Part shown: one piece after another, positions 1 through 6,890 of the stretch
Position numbering within the stretch: the stretch's first letter is position 1
Layout: each line of letters opens with the position of its first letter
Virus record (IMG/VR): IMGVR_UViG_3300028610_000282
Location: 1 to 24,385 of that record
From: a virus
DNA: 24,385 bases
Reading direction: 5' to 3' (one strand)
Notes under the pieces: generated by a model
Database searches by the model: none
Seen by the model: only the letters and a program-made list of their open reading frames with translations
What the model was told of the DNA's origin: nothing
Position numbers and translations under genes: made by a program

Positions 1-68
1 CGGCAAGGAATTGAACAGGTCTGTTTCTGACTTTTTATTAATTCTTTTTCACAAATTACACAGTCCAT
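1..68 (-). CDS. Cys-rich zinc-finger-like protein, 5' fragment (cut by window edge)
   Basis: An ATG at 68 overlaps the TAA of the large tail-fibre gene by one base (TAATG), the coupling used elsewhere in this window. An AGGAGA lies about 12 bases upstream. The 22 complete codons before the window edge stay open. They hold two cysteine pairs, C3-x2-C6 and C18-x3-C22, the second in a TCSIPC context. This spacing resembles the zinc-binding N-terminus of phage HNH nucleases and short zinc-finger proteins. The rest of the gene lies outside the window, so HNH nuclease or plain zinc finger cannot be decided. The reading frame and coupling are seen directly; the function is inferred from the cysteine pattern only. 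Confidence 0.5.
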   Translation of the reverse strand, partial: MDCVICEKELIKSQKQTCSIPC

Positions 69-2941
69 TATGGCAAACTTTCTCCTAATTTATCAGATAT
101 ATATTCTATTTCTATTCCGACTAGCGAAGCTGAACTCGAATAAGTATCTGAACCGTGGGTGGGGTCGCGGAATATAGTCATGCCTATAGTATCTTCTAAA
201 GCTAAATTTGTACCTGATATTGTCATACTGCTGCTTTCTAATAATTCATCTTGTGTATTCTGTGCATCATCGGTTATATATACAGTGGTTCCAACATTAC
301 TTATAACTTCATTGGCGTCTAAGGCCACAGCATCGTAAGTCATTTGCCACATAACTGTGCCAGAATTAGTATCTATAGGGGCCCAGTGAATACGGGTATT
401 GACATCTGTCCCTACTGACCAATCAGTAGGTATATGAAAGGAGGTATACACCGATTGAGTTGTAGTTTCACCTGTAAATTGTAAAATTGAAAAATTTCCT
501 ATAACTGCTTCAGCAGGACCTGGCGCTCCTAATTTAACATTCTCTGGTCTTATTGTAACATGTTTCTTCACTGTAAGTCCACTCACAGTTACATAGTCTT
601 GAAGATCAAGTATGTCTGCCTCAGTCAGAGTAACCATTTCTAACGCCGTAGCGCCAGTATTTACTTGTAAGAAGTTGTTGGCTATATAAGTTGAAGGTGT
701 ATCTAAAAGCTGAGTAAATGCTGTTACACCAACACCACCTGCGCCTCCGCCAGCTGTTATATTAGGTATCTTGCCGCGCAAATCCTCTGTGTCATATAAT
801 GTCCAAGCATCGTTCTTATAAGTATAGGTAAATCTAGCAATTAGGAAGCCTACACCATTAAACTGAGCTGGTATATCATATACTGATTTATTATCAGCGT
901 TCTCTACAGCATCTTCCGGTGAGTTGAATGCGTAACTACCTGTGGGCAGATTAATCATCAAATGAGATGCTTCGCCTGACTTATTACCCACCCCCCACAA
1001 TACGAAACTAAAACTTCTGTTATTTAATGAATTTCCTTCAGCATCTGTTTGTTCATTACTAAGATTTGAAACACTTTTATACGGGGTGATATTATCATTG
1101 ACTATATGAAGATCACTTCCTGCAGCTGTATCAGACGCCGGAAAAGGTTGGTTATGCATCTGCATTACCACACCGGCGGTAGTAGAAATATATACCCCAT
1201 CAGGTGTTTCTGCTCCTGATATGGTGCAGGTTGCTGCCGCGCCACTTTTCCAAGTAGCACCTATTTTCTCTCTAACAGCTGATACTATGTGGGATAAATG
1301 ACCTTGATTATCAACTGTGCTTTGAATATGATCATTCCAATTTTGATTCCGTAGAGCACCATCAGTTACTGTAGTTGCAGCACTTTGTAACACTATTGTT
1401 GCTACTTTAATATGTTCTACTGGAGGCCACTCTGATGTACTTACTGTCAATACTTTTGTGCTTTTTGGTACATAAACATAATTAGTTTGTGGATTGGTGT
1501 CTGTACCTGGCACCAAAACTATTTCTGCGGGGGGAGTGGTTTCCAACAAAGTAAATCCATCACTGAATAGCATAGTCATATTGGGATGACCATTTGTAGG
1601 TGTTAATGTTCCAGTTACAGTTCCACCTAAAGATGAGGTTCTGAAATCAATACTTTCTCTAAATATACCATTCCAGAAATTTTGAGTGGTACGATAAATG
1701 TCGCTTGAAATGGAAACTATCAGTTCACCATCAGTCACACCTGTTGCTATTAGTGCCCCTATACTTACATTATAATCTGGAAATGCTGGCTTAGTGTTAG
1801 TTAGTGCGCCCGGAACTGTAGCAGAAACCCAAACAGGACCAGGGTTTAAACTACCAGTGTTTAAATGTCTAACATTACCACGAACGGTAGCTAAACCGCC
1901 TTGGTCAGGGAGTATATCCGATGTTATTACACCTATTGTACCTTGCACACCTAAAAAATCATTGGCTATAGCAGGAGAAGCATTTATTAAACCACTGGTC
2001 ATAGTAAGTACTGGAAAGGTGGGGTGTACCACCGTGCCATTTAATAGAGTTGAACCAGTAGCGTTATGTACCCTAAAATATTCCTCTTGTCCTACTTGTA
2101 GGACTGGACCTAAACCAGTTGGTATATTGAGTGTATAGTCCTCACCGTTCCAAGTGATCTTTTGTCCATCGGTGAAACCTATACCAGAGATACCAGTAAT
2201 AGCATAGTTATTAAAGTCCATATCTTCATCAACAGTTATGTCGCTGGAGTTATGTAGATGGACTGTGTCTGCCTTCTCGGTGTCCAATGTACCGCTTGTA
2301 GTATCAATCTTTGTATCCAGTATCACGGCAGCCGCTATGTAAGCGTTAGTTACTACTGTGTCGGCGGCGGTGTAATCCGCCGCCAAATCTCCAGAGATGG
2401 TTGTCATTTCTGAATCAGTGACATAATTGCCTGCTGGCTGAAATCCAGTATGTCCAGCACTTGCGTAGTCCAAACCATTAAGCTCACTGTGGTCATCCAT
2501 CTGACCGGATTTAGTAGTCCACCAGGTATCTAACCTAGTAGAATTATAGTATTGAGTATGATCATCATCGCCGAGTCCAGTAATGGAGCCATGATCGGAA
2601 GTTAGACTTCCTGTAGCAGTGGTTATAGCATCAGTCACATCTTCCCAGGGAAAGTGAATGTTAGAATCAGCGATATGAGCATCTATGCCTGTATGTGTAG
2701 TACTCCCTATATCAGTGAGCTCTATATGGCTAGTAGGTATCTGTGACACTATATGGCCAGACGTAGTTATTAATTGATCGTACCTCACCATTTGATAAGG
2801 CTGAGATGCACGTATACCACTGATAGTGGAATTGATGTACAATTCACCACCAGAGTAGCCCATTCGGATAGTACCTGCATCGTCGAAATCTATACGTTCT
2901 CCGGTCTTTAGATCCAGATTACGATTTTTAAATTTGGCCAT
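68..2941 (-). CDS. Large tail fibre / receptor-binding protein (957 aa)
   Basis: This 957-residue protein has typical phage-fibre composition: rich in Thr, Ser, Gly, Asp and Asn, almost no Cys, with many beta-strand-like segments. It starts MAKFK and carries an RYDQL motif near residue 53, both shared with the next fibre gene, which suggests a common attachment domain. Residues 117-131 hold the fibre motif HGSITGLGDDDHTQY, whose histidines resemble metal-binding trimer motifs. Around 281-310 is a segment (LQVGQEEYFRVHNATG) of a kind often seen in phage fibres. In the last quarter there is an FTQLLDTPSTY repeat-type motif, followed by a Ser/Thr-rich beta-domain that is probably the receptor-facing tip. 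The role in adsorption is inferred from composition, motifs and position after two related genes. The receptor cannot be predicted. Confidence 0.8.
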   Translation of the reverse strand: MAKFKNRNLDLKTGERIDFDDAGTIRMGYSGGELYINSTISGIRASQPYQMVRYDQLITTSGHIVSQIPTSHIELTDIGSTTHTGIDAHIADSNIHFPWEDVTDAITTATGSLTSDHGSITGLGDDDHTQYYNSTRLDTWWTTKSGQMDDHSELNGLDYASAGHTGFQPAGNYVTDSEMTTISGDLAADYTAADTVVTNAYIAAAVILDTKIDTTSGTLDTEKADTVHLHNSSDITVDEDMDFNNYAITGISGIGFTDGQKITWNGEDYTLNIPTGLGPVLQVGQEEYFRVHNATGSTLLNGTVVHPTFPVLTMTSGLINASPAIANDFLGVQGTIGVITSDILPDQGGLATVRGNVRHLNTGSLNPGPVWVSATVPGALTNTKPAFPDYNVSIGALIATGVTDGELIVSISSDIYRTTQNFWNGIFRESIDFRTSSLGGTVTGTLTPTNGHPNMTMLFSDGFTLLETTPPAEIVLVPGTDTNPQTNYVYVPKSTKVLTVSTSEWPPVEHIKVATIVLQSAATTVTDGALRNQNWNDHIQSTVDNQGHLSHIVSAVREKIGATWKSGAAATCTISGAETPDGVYISTTAGVVMQMHNQPFPASDTAAGSDLHIVNDNITPYKSVSNLSNEQTDAEGNSLNNRSFSFVLWGVGNKSGEASHLMINLPTGSYAFNSPEDAVENADNKSVYDIPAQFNGVGFLIARFTYTYKNDAWTLYDTEDLRGKIPNITAGGGAGGVGVTAFTQLLDTPSTYIANNFLQVNTGATALEMVTLTEADILDLQDYVTVSGLTVKKHVTIRPENVKLGAPGPAEAVIGNFSILQFTGETTTQSVYTSFHIPTDWSVGTDVNTRIHWAPIDTNSGTVMWQMTYDAVALDANEVISNVGTTVYITDDAQNTQDELLESSSMTISGTNLALEDTIGMTIFRDPTHGSDTYSSSASLVGIEIEYISDKLGESLP

Positions 2942-2951
2942 TTAGCACCTC

Positions 2952-4058
2952 TTAGTTTTTCTGTCCGTAAAATGCCTGCCATTCTAATACGAAATCTGAT
3001 GAATCAATTTTACCAGAAAAATGTATAGTAAATCCAGTACCAGCTTTAACACCTTGGATAATACTATAAATAGAAGGCTTATTATCAACTTCATTAGTCA
3101 AAACAGCCACTAATGTATAGTCATCATCCGGCCATGCGGTACCAAATACTACAACCTGGTCTCTATTTCCATCTATACATGCTATTCGGCCCCATTTCTG
3201 ATTATCAGCATAAATATTACCGGTGTAAATATCACCAGTTCCAGAAATGGTACTATCTCCATAATTAATACCACTATTAACGGTCATAGTCTCATTAAAC
3301 GTTGTACCACCGTTAAAAATAGTATCCCCTTCAAAAGTGTTAAAAATAGTATCCCCTTCAAAAGTCTTAGAGCCGGAAATAGTTTGATCTGTATTCAAAG
3401 TAACATAATTATCTAATTCTTCGTAGATAGTACCAGAAATAGTATTTATCTGGTCATCCACATATTCCTTGGTGATTAGGTCGTAGTCTTCAACGGGATA
3501 AACACCACTGACAGTACTAGTAAAACCTCTACTGCCGTCTGTGGGTACGTATTGAGTATGACAATCCAACTCAAGGCCATCTAGATCACAATGCTCTGGA
3601 TGTGTCACCCCACTAATGGTAGCATCCACATAATTCTTTGTAACCAAATGGTAATCTTCAACGGGATAAACACCGCTGACAGTACTAGTAAAACCTCTAG
3701 ATCCATCTACAAGTATATAATGTAAATGATCATCATCGTCTAGTCCCGTCAAATCACCATGGTTGGGGATAAAAGATAACAACTGGTCATATCTTGCTAA
3801 ATGATAATCCTCAGTTGCACGCTCACCAGCCAAAGGAACCGACATAACCATCTCATCTACTTCTGAAATGACAGTAGTTCCTGACCCCGGCAAGGTGGTA
3901 TTATACCCTGATATAGTAGTATAACCTATAAAAGGTTTCTCTGAACCCAAATTAATTGCTGGATACTCGGCAGGACCATATACACCTAGACTATCGTCAC
4001 CAAATAAGATTCTCTGTTCTTCTTGAAGAAGAATATCTAGATCTTTAAACTTGGCCAT
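2952..4058 (-). CDS. Tail fibre protein with repeated modules (368 aa)
   Basis: This fibre protein starts MAKFK like its downstream neighbour and has RYDQL near residue 89. Residues 99-114 and 155-170 are two diverged copies of the HGDLTGLDDDDH-type fibre motif. Each is followed by an almost identical segment, DGSRGFTSTVSGVYPVEDY, at 118-136 and 174-192. A nine-residue unit, TFEGDTIFN, is tandemly duplicated at 232-249. The last 60 or so residues (about 300-363) form a beta-rich domain that clearly matches the end of the 171-aa protein encoded just upstream (shared PSIYS, SGF/TGFT and FSG-ID features). This suggests a shared C-terminal binding or trimerisation domain. The start is supported by AAAGGAGAG upstream. 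It probably binds the host surface or forms part of a branched fibre. Confidence 0.78.
   Translation of the reverse strand: MAKFKDLDILLQEEQRILFGDDSLGVYGPAEYPAINLGSEKPFIGYTTISGYNTTLPGSGTTVISEVDEMVMSVPLAGERATEDYHLARYDQLLSFIPNHGDLTGLDDDDHLHYILVDGSRGFTSTVSGVYPVEDYHLVTKNYVDATISGVTHPEHCDLDGLELDCHTQYVPTDGSRGFTSTVSGVYPVEDYDLITKEYVDDQINTISGTIYEELDNYVTLNTDQTISGSKTFEGDTIFNTFEGDTIFNGGTTFNETMTVNSGINYGDSTISGTGDIYTGNIYADNQKWGRIACIDGNRDQVVVFGTAWPDDDYTLVAVLTNEVDNKPSIYSIIQGVKAGTGFTIHFSGKIDSSDFVLEWQAFYGQKN
3312..3365. repeat. 27-bp perfect tandem duplication in the fibre gene
   Basis: Two exact 27-bp copies (3312-3338 and 3339-3365) lie side by side in the 368-aa fibre gene. The length is a multiple of three, so the frame is kept, and the duplication adds one nine-residue beta-strand-like unit, TFEGDTIFN. 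Perfect identity points to recent slippage. Confidence 0.95.
3487..3699. repeat. 45-bp near-identical repeat pair, 168 bp apart, in the fibre gene
   Basis: The segments 3487-3531 and 3655-3699 match at 44 of 45 bases. They are spaced exactly 168 bp (56 codons) apart and encode the repeated DGSRGFTSTVSGVYPVEDY segment. The sequence between the copies has diverged much more. The pattern fits an older 56-residue module duplication with this part kept alike by gene conversion or selection. Confidence 0.9.
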
Positions 4059-4085
4059 TTTGTTTTCTCTCCTTTAATGTATTTT

Positions 4086-4601
4086 TTATTTAAAAATTTC
4101 CCATTCTAGAATGTAATTATTTGTGTCTATTACACCAGAAAAAAAGACGGTAAACCCACTGACTGTCTTACTCCCGACAATAGAAGAGTAAATTGATGGA
4201 TTTACATCTGATGTTACTAATTCTGTGTTCACGTTGTAACTCGTATCTGGTTGAGATGTTATAAATGTTACCACCTGACTCACAGCCTCTAACGGAATAG
4301 CCACGGAACCCTTTGAACTGATGGTATCGGTATAGTCTGTTCCATATAATTCATATGTGGCTCTTAGAAGTTCTCCAGGCTCTGGTGCAACATAAATTAA
4401 AGTTATTTCGTTATCACCAGTTTGTGTAAAATCATCGGGAGAGTGTAAGGCTTGACCGTTGTAATGTAAATCTATTCTATTTGGCTTGAATCTGTATGTG
4501 GTATAAAATACCCGATTAGAACCATCAATAGCGCCAGTTATAGTATCTGCTACTATTACTCCCGTGTTGAGGGTAGGCGCTATTTTTCTTAATATAATCA
4601 T
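4086..4601 (-). CDS. Small tail/fibre-associated protein (171 aa)
   Basis: The start is placed at ATG 4601, not at the in-frame start at 4649. GGAG lies eight bases upstream, and the ATG overlaps the TAA of a 30-aa microgene (TAATG). Residues about 16-85 resemble a common tail-protein module (DTITGAIDGSNRVFYTTY, then a YNGQ turn and an FTQTGDNEITL strand). Residues about 108-170 match the C-terminal domain of the following 368-aa fibre protein. It is therefore probably a short virion protein that shares a binding or oligomerisation domain with the fibre. No transmembrane segment or catalytic motif is visible. The family relation to the neighbour is seen in the sequence; the baseplate or fibre role is inference. 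Confidence 0.75.
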   Translation of the reverse strand: MIILRKIAPTLNTGVIVADTITGAIDGSNRVFYTTYRFKPNRIDLHYNGQALHSPDDFTQTGDNEITLIYVAPEPGELLRATYELYGTDYTDTISSKGSVAIPLEAVSQVVTFITSQPDTSYNVNTELVTSDVNPSIYSSIVGSKTVSGFTVFFSGVIDTNNYILEWEIFK

Positions 4602-4693
4602 TACACAGTCTCCATAAAAATATAGCCAATGAGAGTATAAACGTACCACTGTTTCTTATGCTCAGATGGTTTATTTTTATACCTATTGGCCAT
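4601..4693 (-). CDS. 30-aa microprotein, translationally coupled to the tail gene
   Basis: This is a short open frame from ATG 4693 to TAA 4601-4603 in what otherwise looks like a 230-base gap. AAGGAGAG lies about 11 bases upstream, and the stop overlaps the next start as TAATG. The N-terminal half is basic and polar (MANRYKNKPSEHKKQ). The C-terminal half is aromatic and hydrophobic (WYVYTLIGYIFMETV), long enough for a short membrane-associated helix. It could be a real small virion or membrane protein, or a leader peptide whose translation controls the tail gene. The frame, ribosome site and coupling are seen directly; function is unknown. Confidence 0.6.
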   Translation of the reverse strand: MANRYKNKPSEHKKQWYVYTLIGYIFMETV

Positions 4694-4806
4694 ATGATAT
4701 ATCTCTCCTTATGGTTTTTCTGCCTCGCTACTGCGCCCTTTCAAAATCATAGTCCCGTCCTGCGCGGCCCGATTTGCAAACTTTCTAGTTCTAAATCACC
4801 TCCGTC

Positions 4807-4861
4807 CTTTAATTCTTATTATCTTCTACTACTTATCTTCTACTACTTATCTTTAATTCTT
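4807..4861. repeat. 11-bp direct repeats flanking a 14-bp tandem duplication
   Basis: An 11-bp direct repeat (CTTTAATTCTT on the plus strand) occurs at 4807-4817 and 4851-4861, 44 bp apart. Between the copies a 14-bp unit, ATCTTCTACTACTT, is perfectly duplicated at 4821-4834 and 4835-4848, with a partial third copy. The tract contains the stop of the 164-aa gene. Neither 14 nor 44 is a multiple of three, so changes here shift the frame. Confidence 0.9.
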
Positions 4862-5327
4862 CAATTCTCTTCATCAGAATTATTCGTAGGCTATCTTTGC
4901 CTACCCGTTGATTAGCTTGATTTTCAGCATATTTAAGAAGTTGTATATCATGTATCTTAGGTACAATCTCACGTGCTTTTCTTACTGATAACTCAACTAT
5001 TTCATCAACGGTAATTTCCTTGGTAACAATAGTTGCTACGTTATCTCCTCTTGTTTTCTTCGTGTCTACTGTTGGTGCCTCTACTTTTTTTTCTTTCTGT
5101 ACTTCTTCTTCGTAAGGGTTATCGTCTGATTTAAAAATGCGCCACCTACTTTTATCACGAAGCTTAACGTCTTGCAACCACTGAACGAATTCTTTTCCCT
5201 TTTTTAGATTGTGTCTCTCACCGTACTGAGCATACAAATCATCAAGAGGAATCTTTGCTCCCGGACCTACTGTCCTTTTCATCGTGTGCGACCACAGATG
5301 GGTCATGTTCTTCACGTAACCGTTCAT
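4833..5327 (-). CDS. Conserved-looking phage protein of unknown function (164 aa)
   Basis: The start at ATG 5327 is supported by AAAGGAG six bases upstream, although this makes the gene overlap the previous one by 86 bases. ATG 5282 (residue 16) is a possible alternative because the folded-looking part starts there (MKRTVGPGAKIPLDDLYAQY), but it has no ribosome site. Residues about 16-70 form a compact domain rich in charged and aromatic residues (EFVQWLQDVKL, RWRIFK). A lysine/glutamate-rich linker follows, then a helical C-terminal part. The protein ends in a slippage-prone repeat tract, so its C-terminus may be recently truncated. From its place between head and fibre genes it may be a virion or assembly protein, but I do not recognise a function. 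Confidence 0.7.
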   Translation of the reverse strand: MNGYVKNMTHLWSHTMKRTVGPGAKIPLDDLYAQYGERHNLKKGKEFVQWLQDVKLRDKSRWRIFKSDDNPYEEEVQKEKKVEAPTVDTKKTRGDNVATIVTKEITVDEIVELSVRKAREIVPKIHDIQLLKYAENQANQRVGKDSLRIILMKRIEELKISSRR

Positions 5328-5679
5328 AATCTTCTCCTTTGCTGTTAAAGTCTAAATCCCTTGGCCTTTTCTCATCCAACCAATCTATAGTAAAGTGTAG
5401 CATATTGGCCAATCTGTGTAACACTAAAACTATGATAACGAAATCAAAAGACTCCGTTAAAAAGAATAAAGCAAAAATTCCTGCCATCCACACAGATGTA
5501 CAATAACCACAGTCTAATATATCATGTATAAAATTAAAAATCCTAAAGCGCCTTAGTTTAAATAGAGGCCCTTTAATAAAACGCATGGAAAATTCTGATT
5601 TAATAATCAGATTGGTAGCTGCCTCTGTAGCAATGACAGCCATAATCATATCCAACAACGTTGCTAATAATACTTCCAT
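5242..5679 (-). CDS. DUF1360-like integral membrane protein (145 aa)
   Basis: AAGGAA lies six bases upstream of ATG 5679. The protein has a hydrophobic N-terminal segment (about residues 3-25) and a longer hydrophobic region (about 62-90), with a basic stretch (KLRRFR) between them. Residues 57-64 (CGYCTSVW) followed by LHRLANMLH near 87-95 resemble the DUF1360 family of small membrane proteins. The C-terminal 45 residues are charged and disordered-looking, and they are encoded where the gene overlaps its downstream neighbour by 86 bases. The position right after the capsid gene might suggest a holin, but the CxxC motif and length do not especially favour that. The membrane location is well supported; the function is unknown. 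Confidence 0.65.
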   Translation of the reverse strand: MEVLLATLLDMIMAVIATEAATNLIIKSEFSMRFIKGPLFKLRRFRIFNFIHDILDCGYCTSVWMAGIFALFFLTESFDFVIIVLVLHRLANMLHFTIDWLDEKRPRDLDFNSKGEDYERLREEHDPSVVAHDEKDSRSGSKDSS

Positions 5680-5693
5680 ACATCATTCCTTGA

Positions 5694-5721
5694 GATATCT
5701 TACCCCGAAGAATAAGATATC
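5694..5721 (-). other. RNA hairpin with C(UUCG)G loop just after the capsid gene
   Basis: Positions 5694-5702 and 5713-5721 form a perfect 9-bp inverted repeat. On the transcript the ten-base loop reads UUCUUCGGGG, so it can close further through two U-G pairs and a C-G pair around a UUCG tetraloop, a very stable cap. There is no run of U after it, so it does not look like a normal intrinsic terminator. The downstream ribosome site (AAGGAA) begins within a few bases of the stem. A role in stabilising the 3' end of the capsid mRNA, in processing, or in limiting downstream translation is inference. Confidence 0.6.
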
Positions 5722-5744
5722 GAGATTGCATAACAATCCATATT

Positions 5745-6809
5745 TTATAGAGAGCGGTCGATCACGCCAATACCCAGACTTCTTGGGTCTAGACATGCGA
5801 ATCCTAGCTCTGCCCAACCAAAGAAACCTTGTTTTTGGACACGCAGAAGTGTAGGATCATCGTACGCTTCGTATTCTTTACGGATCGGCATAACCAATGA
5901 ATCGTTCACGCTTTGATCGAAAGCCATAACCTGAGTTTCCCCAAGTGTTCCGACAGTACCATCAGCGTTGGTCAGATTCGGATTGTCCAGGGTATAGCCA
6001 TTATAGACATTACCCGAAGCAATAAACTTACCAAATTCTGAAGTTGCGCCATTGATATTATACAGACCGGTAGCGCCTAGATGCTGTACCTCATGTAGAG
6101 ATACATTCCAGATACTGCCCATGCCCGATGCCTGAAAGATTTCACGTCTGGTGATAGGATCGATATCAGTATCGGTCCATTCACGAATATCAGCTGCGTC
6201 TTCTGGAGACACATACAGATCGGTTAGAGTTCTACCGATTCTCTTGAAACCTACCATCATCTTATTGATGAGTTCTTTCGACAGGTAACCAGCGCCTGTA
6301 GAAGCAGGATTGATTTCATAGATCGGTGCTGGACGGGAGCCCAGTAGACCCTTACCAGAAAAAGATGAAGTGGCCGCCGGCATAATCACCCGCCATCCAC
6401 ATTCTTCCTCGTAGTTTGCTAAGTCTTTGGCTACGCGAGCCGCAGACCTCTGTGCGATATCAACACGCGAATCACGTGCATATGTGATCTTCCAATCAGC
6501 GGAAGCATTGATAGCAAACGTCGGAACGTAAACTTCTTCTCCAATACCTTCGATGAAGTTTTGAGCCATGTAACCCAATCCAGGTAAAACCCAGACAGGA
6601 ATTTCAAAGTCCTCAGCAACCGGATAAACGGCCTGAGCACCTGGAGCCAATCTTTCGACAGCAAACATCTGTCTCATGAGAGATTCCAGCTCAATCTTCT
6701 GAAGGATGGGAGTTGTGATAGCTGCCGCGAATGCTCTAAAAGCTGCCTCACCTTCCGGCCCTTTCTCCGCGGTTGCTCTAAACAGTTCTTGCATTTCCTT
6801 AAGTTCCAT
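5745..6809 (-). CDS. Major capsid protein (354 aa)
   Basis: This is the likely main head subunit, expected to have the HK97 fold. The start is ATG 6809, giving a protein beginning MELKEMQELF, because AGGAGGAG sits eight bases upstream; the in-frame start at 6854 has no ribosome site. The protein has a helical N-terminus, an alternating Arg/Ala/Glu helix near 120-140 (RVDIAQRSAARVAKDLANYE) like the HK97 spine helix, and a C-terminal end (FFGWAELGFACLDPRSLGIG) typical of phage capsid proteins. It lies after protease, scaffold and a probable decoration gene, the standard head-gene order. No long cleavable N-terminal delta domain is visible, which fits a separate scaffold protein. The identification rests on this pattern and on context. 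Confidence 0.85.
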   Translation of the reverse strand: MELKEMQELFRATAEKGPEGEAAFRAFAAAITTPILQKIELESLMRQMFAVERLAPGAQAVYPVAEDFEIPVWVLPGLGYMAQNFIEGIGEEVYVPTFAINASADWKITYARDSRVDIAQRSAARVAKDLANYEEECGWRVIMPAATSSFSGKGLLGSRPAPIYEINPASTGAGYLSKELINKMMVGFKRIGRTLTDLYVSPEDAADIREWTDTDIDPITRREIFQASGMGSIWNVSLHEVQHLGATGLYNINGATSEFGKFIASGNVYNGYTLDNPNLTNADGTVGTLGETQVMAFDQSVNDSLVMPIRKEYEAYDDPTLLRVQKQGFFGWAELGFACLDPRSLGIGVIDRSL

Positions 6810-6845
6810 GTTTACAACTCCTCCTATGAGTTTATATAGTTTAGG

Positions 6846-6864
6846 AAGCACCATAATCGTGCTT
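6846..6864 (-). other. Small hairpin in the capsid gene leader
   Basis: A perfect 6-bp inverted repeat (AAGCAC/GTGCTT, loop of seven) lies in the 81-base gap before the capsid gene. It has no U-run after it, and the capsid ribosome site is about 20 bases downstream. It could modestly insulate or stabilise the capsid message. It is short enough to be chance. Confidence 0.25.
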
Positions 6865-6890
6865 TAATCCCTAAAAATTAAAATACCGAT

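Noticed and set aside
1794-2138. Plus-strand open frame inside the large fibre gene
   Set aside because: It lies opposite a well-supported gene, lacks a ribosome site, and has no recognisable protein pattern.
4694-4832. GC-rich patch that might be a tRNA or small RNA
   Set aside because: No cloverleaf, no T-arm and no strong paired stem could be found; a 19-codon frame remnant explains it as well.
4658-4915. Plus-strand open frame across the tail-gene gap
   Set aside because: It would be the only plus-strand gene, its sequence is low-complexity Leu/Ser/Tyr, and the minus-strand microgene explains part of it better.
6810-6854. N-terminal extension of the capsid protein from 6854
   Set aside because: There is no ribosome site before 6854, while AGGAGGAG stands correctly before 6809.
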